Source of the DNA: Gallibacterium faecale | Lineage (GTDB): Bacteria > Pseudomonadota > Gammaproteobacteria > Enterobacterales > Pasteurellaceae | Reading direction: 5' to 3' | Assembly (NCBI RefSeq): GCF_027920745.1 | Contig: NZ_JAQIBB010000090.1 | Location: forward strand, 1 to 64,000 | Length of the DNA stretch: 64,000 nt | Shown: in pieces, positions 9,380-16,527 of the stretch | Position numbering within the stretch: the first letter of the stretch is position 1 | How the letters are laid out: each line of letters begins with the position of its first letter | Program-made: the position numbers and the translations under genes | The notes under the pieces: model-generated | Told to the model about the DNA's origin: nothing | Databases searched by the model: none | Seen by the model: only the letters and a program-made list of their open reading frames with translations

Positions 9380-10255
9380 TTATTTATAAAGTTCAAATAC
9401 TTCTAATAAAGCTTTATCCATTGCCTCATTCGCACAATAAGAAGGTTCTTTAGCAGGACCGACATTAAATCCTTTAAGTTGCACAGCACGTTTCACAACA
9501 GAATTTGGATTACCTTTAGCCATAACATTACGGAACGGACGAATTTTCTTTTGTGCTTCATTCGCTTTAGCAAAATCACCAGCTTTCCAGTAGTTATAGA
9601 TACTTACCATTAATTCTGGGAAGACATTTGAACACCCACTAATTGCCCCTGTACCACCAGCTAATAACGTCCAAAGAATTAAAGAATCATTCCCCGCTAA
9701 AACACTAAGGCGATCGTCTGTATTCTCAATATATTTCAATGTGTTATCGAAACTACCACTACTATCTTTTACACCAATAATATTTTCATATTTCGCTAAC
9801 TTCTTAACTGTTAAATAATCAATATTGTTGCCTGTTCTTGCGGGAATGTTGTACAACAAAATCGGTAATGCTACGGCTTCGGCCACTCTACTATAATGGC
9901 GATAAAGATCATCTTGGGATACCGCTACAAAATAAGGTGAAATCACAGATAATACATCGACCCCCAAATCAGCAGCTTTTTGAGAAAGTTCGATTGTTTC
10001 TTTAGTTGTGATACAACCAGTACCCGCATAAACAGGAACTCTTCCATTCACAGCAGAAACCGTTTCTTTAATAATTTCGAGTTTCTCTTGTTGATTAAAT
10101 CCATAAGCTTCTCCATTAGTACCTAATGTGAAAATACCGTGAACACCAGCGTCAATTAAATAATCAATAAAATCTCGATAAGCTGCAGGATTAAATTTTT
10201 CATTTTCATCTAACGCTGTAAGTACCGGAGTAATAATTCCTTCTGGTTTAAACAT
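9380..10255 (-). CDS. DapA/NanA-family class I aldolase or synthase
   Basis: This 291-residue TIM-barrel protein has the Schiff-base lysine K163 in GVKDSSGS and the conserved Tyr135 in LLYNIPAR. The pyruvate-binding loop reads GTNGE (45-49) rather than the GTTGE of true dihydrodipicolinate synthase. With its genomic setting, that argues for a catabolic 2-keto-acid aldolase or dehydratase (2-keto-3-deoxy acid type) rather than lysine biosynthesis. It lies 19 bases after the PdxA2-like gene. Automatic annotation will probably call it dapA; I would treat that name with caution. Confidence 0.88.
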   Translation of the reverse strand: MFKPEGIITPVLTALDENEKFNPAAYRDFIDYLIDAGVHGIFTLGTNGEAYGFNQQEKLEIIKETVSAVNGRVPVYAGTGCITTKETIELSQKAADLGVDVLSVISPYFVAVSQDDLYRHYSRVAEAVALPILLYNIPARTGNNIDYLTVKKLAKYENIIGVKDSSGSFDNTLKYIENTDDRLSVLAGNDSLILWTLLAGGTGAISGCSNVFPELMVSIYNYWKAGDFAKANEAQKKIRPFRNVMAKGNPNSVVKRAVQLKGFNVGPAKEPSYCANEAMDKALLEVFELYK

Positions 10256-10274
10256 AATTTTTCTCCTCTAAAAT

Positions 10275-11273
10275 TTATTTAGTAAATTTAATTTGTGCCA
10301 TTTGTGCTGCAAGATACAATGCCTCACTCATACTTTTACTATCAGCAATGCCTTGTCCAGCAATAGGAAATGCGGTTCCATGATCAACAGATGTACGAAT
10401 AAATGGTAACCCTACGGTAACATTTACACCTGTATCAAAACCTAATAATTTGATTGGAATATGACCTTGATCGTGATACATCACGACCACAATATCGAAT
10501 TCATCTAAGTTAGCAGCTCGATGAAAAACTGTATCAGGAGGAATTGGACCTGATACATTAATGCCTAATGCTCTAGCTTCTTCAATCGCAGGGACAATCT
10601 CTTTACTATCCTCATCCCCAAACATACCATTTTCACCAGAATGTGGATTTAACCCAGCAACAGCCACTCTTGGTACTTTGAATCCCAACATTTTGGCATT
10701 TTCATCTGCAAGTTTAATCACCGTAAGTACCCGCTCTTTCTTCACTAAATCACAGGCTTTACGTAATTGAACATGCGTTGTTACATGAATCACACGTAAT
10801 TTTGGACTCACCAACATCATTGAATAATCTTTAGTTCTACTTAATGTCGCAAGAATTTCAGTATGTCCTGGAAACATCTTGCCACCAGCATGTAACGCTT
10901 CTTTATTTAGTGGTGCAGTAACTACTGCATGAATTTTGTTTGCCATCGCATATTGAACTGCACGTTCAATATATTCATAAGCTGCACATCCTGCGCGAGG
11001 ATCAACTTGAGCAAATGGTAAATCTGCTGGTAAATTATCCAAGTCCACTAAATCAATATAACCATACTCTGAAGAAAACCCTTCCAACTCACTGATCACC
11101 CTAAGTTTTAATGGTGACTTTAATAGCTCAATTGCTCTAGTCATCATTTTTTTATCGCCAATAACAAGAGGGTGAGCAAGCTCATACAAATGTTGATCAG
11201 CAAGTGCTTTTACTATCACTTCTGCACCAATACCTGCAGCATCTCCCATCGTTATTCCTAAAATTGGTTTCAT
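10275..11273 (-). CDS. pdxA2: PdxA2-like 4-phospho-hydroxyacid dehydrogenase
   Basis: The 332-residue protein is in the PdxA family (oxidative decarboxylation of 4-phosphohydroxy-threonine-like substrates). It opens with the family signature ITMGDAAGIGAE and has metal-binding histidines in MYHDQGHIPIK and in TSVDHGTAF. Placement in a catabolic operon with a transporter, with no pyridoxine genes nearby, points to the PdxA2 branch acting on 4-phospho-threonate or -erythronate. Those pathways normally include a DUF1537 kinase, and none is present here. First gene of the operon. Confidence 0.85.
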   Translation of the reverse strand: MKPILGITMGDAAGIGAEVIVKALADQHLYELAHPLVIGDKKMMTRAIELLKSPLKLRVISELEGFSSEYGYIDLVDLDNLPADLPFAQVDPRAGCAAYEYIERAVQYAMANKIHAVVTAPLNKEALHAGGKMFPGHTEILATLSRTKDYSMMLVSPKLRVIHVTTHVQLRKACDLVKKERVLTVIKLADENAKMLGFKVPRVAVAGLNPHSGENGMFGDEDSKEIVPAIEEARALGINVSGPIPPDTVFHRAANLDEFDIVVVMYHDQGHIPIKLLGFDTGVNVTVGLPFIRTSVDHGTAFPIAGQGIADSKSMSEALYLAAQMAQIKFTK

Positions 11274-11490
11274 TTAATACTCCTTTGTTACTGATATACG
11301 ACTACCTTTTATTTCAATATTTCATCGATTATATAAATGATTATTTTGAATCAAAAAATCATAAATAATGATGAATTATTTTTTATTAAGTATATTTAAT
11401 GACGAAAATCCTTTCTGTGAATAGGATCGCATTTTGATTAAAAATAATCAAATAGATTTTATTTAATCAAAAAATAATTTTTTAGGGATA
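11274..11490. promoter_or_regulatory. Promoter region of the pdxA2-tct operon, with inverted repeats
   Basis: This AT-rich stretch precedes the minus-strand operon. The clearest structure is an 8-bp inverted repeat, TTTGATTA-AAAA-TAATCAAA (11433-11452). Further TGATT/AATCA words occur at about 11339-11365 and 11463-11470. They are candidate operators for the DeoR-family regulator encoded at the far end of the operon. No open reading frame was recognised here. Confidence 0.45.
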
Positions 11491-11518
11491 AAAAAAGCCA
11501 ACTACAAGAGTTGGCTTT
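11491..11518 (-). terminator. Rho-independent terminator of iolB
   Basis: AAGCCAAC / GTTGGCTT forms a stem with a short loop. On the minus strand it is followed by seven Ts, directly downstream of the iolB stop codon. Confidence 0.85.
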
Positions 11519-11551
11519 AAGGTTAGTTAGGGACGAATTTTACTAGTGAAG

Positions 11552-12376
11552 CTACTTAGCAAATTTCTTTGCGTATTCTTCCGTGTTAATCCATTGATGA
11601 TCTTTTTCCCAAGTGAAGCGCCATTTTCTAACTGGACCCGCCATCACATTTAAGTAATAGTTGTTATAACCAGCAATCGTTGCGACTGGATGATAGCCTT
11701 TTGGTACTTGAACTACATCACCATCATAAACTGCCATACATTCATCTAAACTACGATCATCAGTATAAACACGTTGCAAGCAGAATCCTTGGCTAGGCTC
11801 AAAGCGGTGATAATACGTTTCTTCTAGATATGTTTCTGTTTCACAATCTTTTTGATCGTGCTTATGGCTTGGGAATGAACTTGTACAACCTTCATCAGTA
11901 AAGACTTCAACCACTAATAAGGCATCTGCTGGTTCTGTTTCAGGTAAAATATTATGCACTAAACGTTTATTATTCCCATAACCTCGTTTCTCAACTCCTA
12001 CATCTGCTGGAGTAATTAGACGTACTGGCAAATTACCTTGGCTTGGGGCACGACAAATTGCAATTTCTGTTTCACTCTCTGCTTTAATTTGAACATTTTT
12101 ATGATGTGGTACATATAAAGAGTAAGGTGGAATACGTTCAAATGGTGTTGTTCTATTTCCAATACGTTCATACGTTTTCCCATCTACTTCAAACGTTGCA
12201 TAACCACTCATCATCACAAAACAAACTTCTGTTTCAGCTGTTTCAAAAAGTTGAGTTTTACCTGCTGATAAGTGTAATAACTCAAATCCAACGTACTCCC
12301 AGCCAGCACTTTGTGGGGTAATTTGTTGGCGAAAACCATCAGTTACTTTTTTAGATTTTGCTAATAATTGACTCAT
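11552..12376 (-). CDS. iolB: 5-deoxy-glucuronate isomerase IolB
   Basis: This isomerase converts 5-deoxy-glucuronate to 2-deoxy-5-keto-gluconate in myo-inositol breakdown. The 274 residues form two cupin halves. Metal-binding histidines are in the SFPSHKHDQ segment near residue 168, and conserved family blocks such as EVFTDEGCTSSFPSHKHD and YHPVATIAGYNNYYLNVMAG are present. It is transcribed away from iolA. The remaining inositol genes (iolC, D, E, G) are not in this window, so this looks like a detached part of the pathway or part of a scattered regulon. Confidence 0.93.
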   Translation of the reverse strand: MSQLLAKSKKVTDGFRQQITPQSAGWEYVGFELLHLSAGKTQLFETAETEVCFVMMSGYATFEVDGKTYERIGNRTTPFERIPPYSLYVPHHKNVQIKAESETEIAICRAPSQGNLPVRLITPADVGVEKRGYGNNKRLVHNILPETEPADALLVVEVFTDEGCTSSFPSHKHDQKDCETETYLEETYYHRFEPSQGFCLQRVYTDDRSLDECMAVYDGDVVQVPKGYHPVATIAGYNNYYLNVMAGPVRKWRFTWEKDHQWINTEEYAKKFAK

Positions 12377-12586
12377 AAAAACCTCTTTTCACCTTGTTTT
12401 AAAGTATGCCAAGTATAGGCGATAAACGTTCATCATTGAACTTTGTTTTTCTTAAGATACAACATAGATCACAAAATAAAACAAAAAATATATTTAAAAA
12501 GATTTTTATTTGAAATTTTTATTTCATTGGAGTATGGTTATCGCCACTGCCAAATGAATGTTAAACAAACTAACGCGAGGATAATT
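12377..12586. promoter_or_regulatory. Divergent promoter region between iolB and iolA
   Basis: This 210-bp AT-rich region must hold both promoters. I see AT-rich tracts and a GAGG ribosome-binding site just before iolA (GCGAGGATAATTATG). I found no convincing CRP or other operator. Confidence 0.4.
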
Positions 12587-14101
12587 ATGAATCAAGTTAT
12601 TCCAAATTTTATTAATGGACAAATCGTTGAAAGCCAAAGTCAAAGAAGTTCTTTTGTTTATAATCCAGCTACTGGTGAACAAACTAAACAAGTAAAATTA
12701 AGTACGGTAAGTGAAATGGAAGCAGCCATTACTGCTGCACAAGATGCGTTCCCAGCATGGTCACAACAATCGCCATTACGCCGTGCCAGAATTTTATTTA
12801 AATTCAAAGAGTTATTAGAGAAGAATTTTGATAGCCTTGCCCGTTTAATTACTAATGAACACGGTAAAATCTATTCAGATTCTATTGGTGAATTAACTCG
12901 TGGTCTAGAAGTTGTTGAATTTGCAACAGGTATTCCACACCTATTAAAAGGTGAATTTTCCGCTAATGTAGGTCGTGGTATTGATAGTTTTTCAATTATG
13001 CAACCTCTAGGAGTTGTGGCAGGGATTACCCCTTTCAACTTCCCAGCTATGGTACCAATGTGGATGTTCCCAGTGGCTTTAGCTTGTGGTAACACCTTTG
13101 TATTAAAACCGTCAGAAAAAGATCCTTCACTTTCTATTCGTTTAGCGGAATTATTAAAAGAAGCAGGTTTACCAGATGGCGTGTTTAATGTTGTGCAAGG
13201 TGATAAAGAAGTCGTTGATGTATTATTACGTGATCCACGTATTCAAGCGGTTAGCTTCGTTGGTTCAACACCAATTGCTCAATATATTTATGAAGTTGGC
13301 TCTGCTCACGGTAAACGTGTACAAGCATTAGGTGGTGCGAAAAACCATGCATTAATTATGCCTGATGCAGATATTGAAACCACAGCAAATGCGTTATTAG
13401 GTGCAGCATTTGGTGCAGCAGGTGAACGTTGTATGGCGCTTTCTGTGGCTGTTACTGTTGATGATGCGGTTGCTGATGCATTAGTTGCAAGCTTAACACC
13501 AAAAGTTAAAGCTTTACGCATTGGTCCAGGTATTCTACCTGAGGGTGAAAAAGAAAATGATATGGGCCCATTAATTTCTAAAGAACACTTAGCCAAAGTT
13601 TCTGGTTATGTTGATTCAGGTGTTGCAGAAGGGGCAAAACTGGTTGTTGATGGTCGTGGTTATAAAGTAGCTGGTCATGAAAACGGTTATTTCATTGGCG
13701 GTACTTTATTTGATAACGTCACCACAGAGATGAAAATCTATCAAGAAGAAATCTTTGGCCCAGTGCTTGCTATCGTTCGTGCAAAAAATTATGACGAAGC
13801 GATTAAACTTATTAACGACCATCAATATGGTAATGGTAGTGCAATTTTCACGAGTGATGGTGATGCTGCGCGTCAATATAGCCACGATGTGAAAGCAGGT
13901 ATGGTCGGTATTAATATTCCAATTCCAGTACCAATGGCATTCCACTGCTTTGGTGGTTGGAAATCATCTATCTTTGGTCCATTAAATGCCTATGGTCCAG
14001 ATGGCGTACGTTTCTACACCCGTATGAAGACTGTAACCAGCCGTTGGCCAAATCATAAAGTGAGAGAACAAGGCGCTGCATTTAGTATGCCAACACTTTA
14101 A
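12587..14101 (+). CDS. iolA: Methylmalonate-semialdehyde dehydrogenase (CoA-acylating) IolA/MmsA
   Basis: This enzyme oxidises malonate or methylmalonate semialdehyde to acetyl- or propionyl-CoA, the last step of inositol degradation. The aldehyde dehydrogenase fold spans all 504 residues. The catalytic Cys282 is in GAAGERCMALS, the conserved NFPAMVPMWMFP block follows the Rossmann entry, and VGINIPIPVPMAFHCFGGWK marks the MMSDH subfamily. The frame is open back to 12443, but the ATG at 12587 is chosen because of the GAGG site 7 bases upstream and the fit to family length. It is divergent from iolB and followed by a strong terminator. Confidence 0.94.
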   Translation: MNQVIPNFINGQIVESQSQRSSFVYNPATGEQTKQVKLSTVSEMEAAITAAQDAFPAWSQQSPLRRARILFKFKELLEKNFDSLARLITNEHGKIYSDSIGELTRGLEVVEFATGIPHLLKGEFSANVGRGIDSFSIMQPLGVVAGITPFNFPAMVPMWMFPVALACGNTFVLKPSEKDPSLSIRLAELLKEAGLPDGVFNVVQGDKEVVDVLLRDPRIQAVSFVGSTPIAQYIYEVGSAHGKRVQALGGAKNHALIMPDADIETTANALLGAAFGAAGERCMALSVAVTVDDAVADALVASLTPKVKALRIGPGILPEGEKENDMGPLISKEHLAKVSGYVDSGVAEGAKLVVDGRGYKVAGHENGYFIGGTLFDNVTTEMKIYQEEIFGPVLAIVRAKNYDEAIKLINDHQYGNGSAIFTSDGDAARQYSHDVKAGMVGINIPIPVPMAFHCFGGWKSSIFGPLNAYGPDGVRFYTRMKTVTSRWPNHKVREQGAAFSMPTL

Positions 14102-14145
14102 TAACAGGCTCTCTTCTCTTGAGAGGTTTTAGACACTCAAGATTT

Positions 14146-14178
14146 ATGTGTGTGGTCGCTCTCCACACACATTTTTTT
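14146..14178 (+). terminator. Rho-independent terminator of iolA
   Basis: ATGTGTGTGG / CCACACACAT is a perfect 10-bp stem with loop TCGCTCT, followed by a run of Ts. Confidence 0.9.
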
Positions 14179-14198
14179 AGAAATCGCTCTATATAAAA

Positions 14199-14226
14199 TA
14201 AGCCCACTATCTGATTAGTGGGCTTA
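14199..14226 (-). terminator. Rho-independent terminator of maoP
   Basis: TAAGCCCACTA / TAGTGGGCTTA is a perfect 11-bp stem with a 6-base loop. On the minus strand it is followed by TTATTTTAT, downstream of maoP. Confidence 0.8.
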
Positions 14227-14261
14227 ACTTATTTCACAAATTAATCTCAAATATCTATCAA

Positions 14262-14591
14262 TTAATCCGCATTGTAATCATCAACATTATCGTTCGCTAA
14301 TACACCTGAAAGCGTATAAACACGTTTAGTACGAGAAATACGAGAACGATATTTATCCCAAGTTTTTTCAAAGAAAGTTTCTGCTGGACGCTCACCACGG
14401 CAGAAAGCAACAAATTGCTGTTCTTCTTCGGTTACTGGTTGGCGAGTACCTTTATCTAGCTCAAGAAATGCTAAACCATGATTTTCTAACGCTTGAGATT
14501 CACGGATAGTGTAATCTCCATGACGAGCAAAACCACGAGGATAATTTTTATCGTCAAAAAAACGACGTGTTACGCTAAAGCTTTCAGACAT
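14262..14591 (-). CDS. maoP: MaoP-like protein (DUF413 family)
   Basis: This 109-residue protein matches the YifE/MaoP family. Conserved blocks are FDDKNYPRGFARHGDYTI, the LEL/FLELDKGTR segment and the C-terminal KYRSRISRTKRVYTLSG. In E. coli MaoP acts with a maoS site in organising the Ori macrodomain. I see no clear maoS-like site and infer only family membership. It lies after dsbA on the same strand, separated by a terminator. Confidence 0.85.
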   Translation of the reverse strand: MSESFSVTRRFFDDKNYPRGFARHGDYTIRESQALENHGLAFLELDKGTRQPVTEEEQQFVAFCRGERPAETFFEKTWDKYRSRISRTKRVYTLSGVLANDNVDDYNAD

Positions 14592-14621
14592 AGTAGGAAT
14601 TCCTTAATTTGAGTATCAAAT

Positions 14622-14649
14622 AAAAAAGTCGCATTTAAGGCGACTTTTT
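14622..14649 (-). terminator. Rho-independent terminator of yihD-dsbA
   Basis: AAAAAGTCGC / GCGACTTTTT is a perfect 10-bp stem with loop ATTTAAG. On the minus strand it runs into TTTTTTA right after dsbA. Confidence 0.9.
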
Positions 14650-14661
14650 CGTTGTTGTCAA

Positions 14662-15300
14662 TTATTTTTTTAATAAAAATTGGGTTAAATCGACATAGCG
14701 TTGGATTAAGTCATCTAAAGTTTTTACTTCAGAAAAACCACTGTCATTACCTGTTGCAATATGGTACTTACCATTGATATAAAAATCTGGCACACCACGC
14801 ACTTTAAATGCTTCTGCCGCTTTCTCTTGTTTTGCAACTAACGCATTTACAGCAAAGCTGTTAATTGCACCATCAAACTCTTTACCATCAATCCCATTAT
14901 CTACAAAGATTTTGCGGATATCATCCATAGAATTTAAGCTATTTTTTTGTGCTGCTTCAAATAAAGGTGCGCGCACTTTGTCTTCTGCACCTGTTGCCAT
15001 AGCTAACGCCCATGCACGGGTTAAATTGGCTGATTGTCCGCCTAAGAAATTAACATGGTATTGTTTAAAGCTCACATCTGCAGGCAAAGATTGTTTAATT
15101 TTTTCAGGAATATGGAATTTCATTTCATAGTCATAGCAGTGAGGACAATAAAATGAGAAAAATTGGATCACTTCTTTTTGTTCGCTTTGCGGTAAAGTTA
15201 AGACATCATAATCTCTACCTTCACTAAAATTCGCTGCCATACTAAATTGTGACATAAATGCCACTAAAAAACCGGTTAATACAAGCAATATTTTTTTCAT
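14662..15300 (-). CDS. dsbA: Periplasmic thiol:disulfide oxidoreductase DsbA
   Basis: This oxidase introduces disulfides into exported proteins. It has 212 residues, with a signal peptide ending near MSQFSMAA (about residue 23), a thioredoxin fold with the active site C52-P-H-C55 and a cis-proline loop RGVPDFYING. It follows yihD by 11 bases, as in many gamma-proteobacteria, so the two are co-transcribed. DsbE (CcmG) and CcmH in the window also handle thiols in the same compartment. Confidence 0.96.
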   Translation of the reverse strand: MKKILLVLTGFLVAFMSQFSMAANFSEGRDYDVLTLPQSEQKEVIQFFSFYCPHCYDYEMKFHIPEKIKQSLPADVSFKQYHVNFLGGQSANLTRAWALAMATGAEDKVRAPLFEAAQKNSLNSMDDIRKIFVDNGIDGKEFDGAINSFAVNALVAKQEKAAEAFKVRGVPDFYINGKYHIATGNDSGFSEVKTLDDLIQRYVDLTQFLLKK

Positions 15301-15311
15301 CGCAACTCTCC

Positions 15312-15578
15312 TTATTTAATGATGCCTCTTGCTTTTAATAATGCTGTTTTAAAATCATCTTCATAATCTTTTTTCAGACCTGGGATTGGTTCATTTTTAT
15401 CTTTACCTGCCATTTTGAGATGATAAATAATAATTTCATCACTCAATTCTGCTAACTCCCCAGTAAACCCAGCTTCTTTTGCAATTTTTTGCAAAATTTG
15501 GGTTAAATTGAGATCTGGATCTTTTGCCCAATAAGGTTGCAATAACTCCAAAACCTCGTTTAAACGATGGCATTTCAT
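15312..15578 (-). CDS. yihD: YihD-family protein (DUF1040)
   Basis: This small cytoplasmic protein of 88 residues has the YihD family pattern (KCHRLNEVLELLQPYW at the start, DDFKTALLKARGI near the end). Its biochemical function is unknown. The ATG at 15578 has GAGGA nine bases upstream. It is the first gene of the yihD-dsbA unit and divergent from mobA. Confidence 0.88.
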   Translation of the reverse strand: MKCHRLNEVLELLQPYWAKDPDLNLTQILQKIAKEAGFTGELAELSDEIIIYHLKMAGKDKNEPIPGLKKDYEDDFKTALLKARGIIK

Positions 15579-15653
15579 TTGGATTTTTCCTCACAGTTTC
15601 ACATAGGTGTGCGATAATACCACTTAAATTTTTAATTGCCAAAAGAGATTACT

Positions 15654-16241
15654 ATGCCTGAGAAAATAACTGCGGTAATTTTGTGCGGTGGTAAAGCGCA
15701 ACGTATGAATGGTGCGGATAAAGGCTTACAAATTCTAATTGATAAGCCTTTATATCAATGGGTTTATCAAGTTATTTTACCTCAAGTTAATGAGGTTATT
15801 ATCAATGCCAATCGTTCATTAACACAATATGCCGCCAGCGGACTGACCGTTATTAGTGATGATTTAGCCGGTTATCTTGGTCCTTTGAGCGGGATGTTAA
15901 CTGGGTTACAACACACAAAATCAGATTGGGTACTATTTGTCCCTTGTGATACGCCTTATTTACCAGTAAATTTAGTAGAGAAATTAGCAGCTGCTCGCCA
16001 AGCTAATACGCAAGTTGTTTATGCGACTGATGGTGAACGAGAACATCCAACCTGTTGTTTATTACATCGTTCTCTTCTCCCTGCATTAAACGCCTATTTA
16101 CAACAAGGAAATCGCCGTGTGTTAGGCTTTTTTAAACAACAAGCCTATCAAACAGCAGATTTTTCAAATGAAAAAACACATTTTATAAATATCAATTCAG
16201 TTGATGAATTGCATTTTTATGCTCAACAAGAGGAACAGTGA
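15654..16241 (+). CDS. mobA: Molybdenum cofactor guanylyltransferase MobA
   Basis: This enzyme transfers GMP from GTP to molybdopterin-Mo to make the guanine dinucleotide cofactor used by DMSO-reductase-type enzymes. The 195-residue protein starts with the nucleotide-binding loop ILCGGKAQRMNGADKGL, and metal-binding aspartates are in the VPCDTPYLP segment near residue 103. An upstream TTG at 15636 is in frame, but the ATG at 15654 matches the family N-terminus. It appears to be followed in one transcript by the ACT-domain gene one base later. MobB is encoded at 50459-50965, far away. Confidence 0.93.
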   Translation: MPEKITAVILCGGKAQRMNGADKGLQILIDKPLYQWVYQVILPQVNEVIINANRSLTQYAASGLTVISDDLAGYLGPLSGMLTGLQHTKSDWVLFVPCDTPYLPVNLVEKLAAARQANTQVVYATDGEREHPTCCLLHRSLLPALNAYLQQGNRRVLGFFKQQAYQTADFSNEKTHFININSVDELHFYAQQEEQ

Positions 16242-16242
16242 A

Positions 16243-16515
16243 ATGAATCAATCAGTTTTAACCGTTATTGGCAAGGATCGTATCGGTATTGTGTATGATG
16301 TCGCCAAATTATTAGCAGAACAACAAATTAACATTGTGAATATTAGCCAGCAGTTAATGGATGGTTATTTCACAATGATTCTTCTTGTTGATACCACAGA
16401 ATGTAAAAAAGATTACCAAACTTTAGCCGCATACTGTACAGAAGAAGGGCAAAAACTTGGGTTAGATTTACGCTTACAAAATACTGAAATCTTTAATGCT
16501 ATGTATCGTATTTAA
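16243..16515 (+). CDS. ACT-domain protein (UPF0237 family)
   Basis: This 90-residue protein is a single ACT domain: VLTVIGKDRIGIVYDVAKLLAE is the ligand-binding strand-loop-helix, followed by a second beta-alpha-beta unit. Such proteins usually bind an amino acid or other small ligand and regulate a partner. It is translated one base after mobA stops and 12 bases before the UPF0210 gene. The UPF0237-UPF0210 pair is conserved in many bacteria, so it is most likely a regulatory subunit for the next gene rather than for MobA. An in-frame ATG at 16201 lies inside mobA and is rejected as start. Confidence 0.88.
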   Translation: MNQSVLTVIGKDRIGIVYDVAKLLAEQQINIVNISQQLMDGYFTMILLVDTTECKKDYQTLAAYCTEEGQKLGLDLRLQNTEIFNAMYRI

Positions 16516-16527
16516 AGGGGATTTAGT

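Noticed and set aside
12443..12586. Longer N-terminus for iolA (48 extra codons)
   Set aside because: The extra stretch is low-complexity (KIKQKIYLKRF) and has no ribosome-binding site; the ATG at 12587 has GAGG and fits the family.
12377..12586. CRP site between iolB and iolA
   Set aside because: One ATCACA half-site is present, but the matching TGTGA half is missing.
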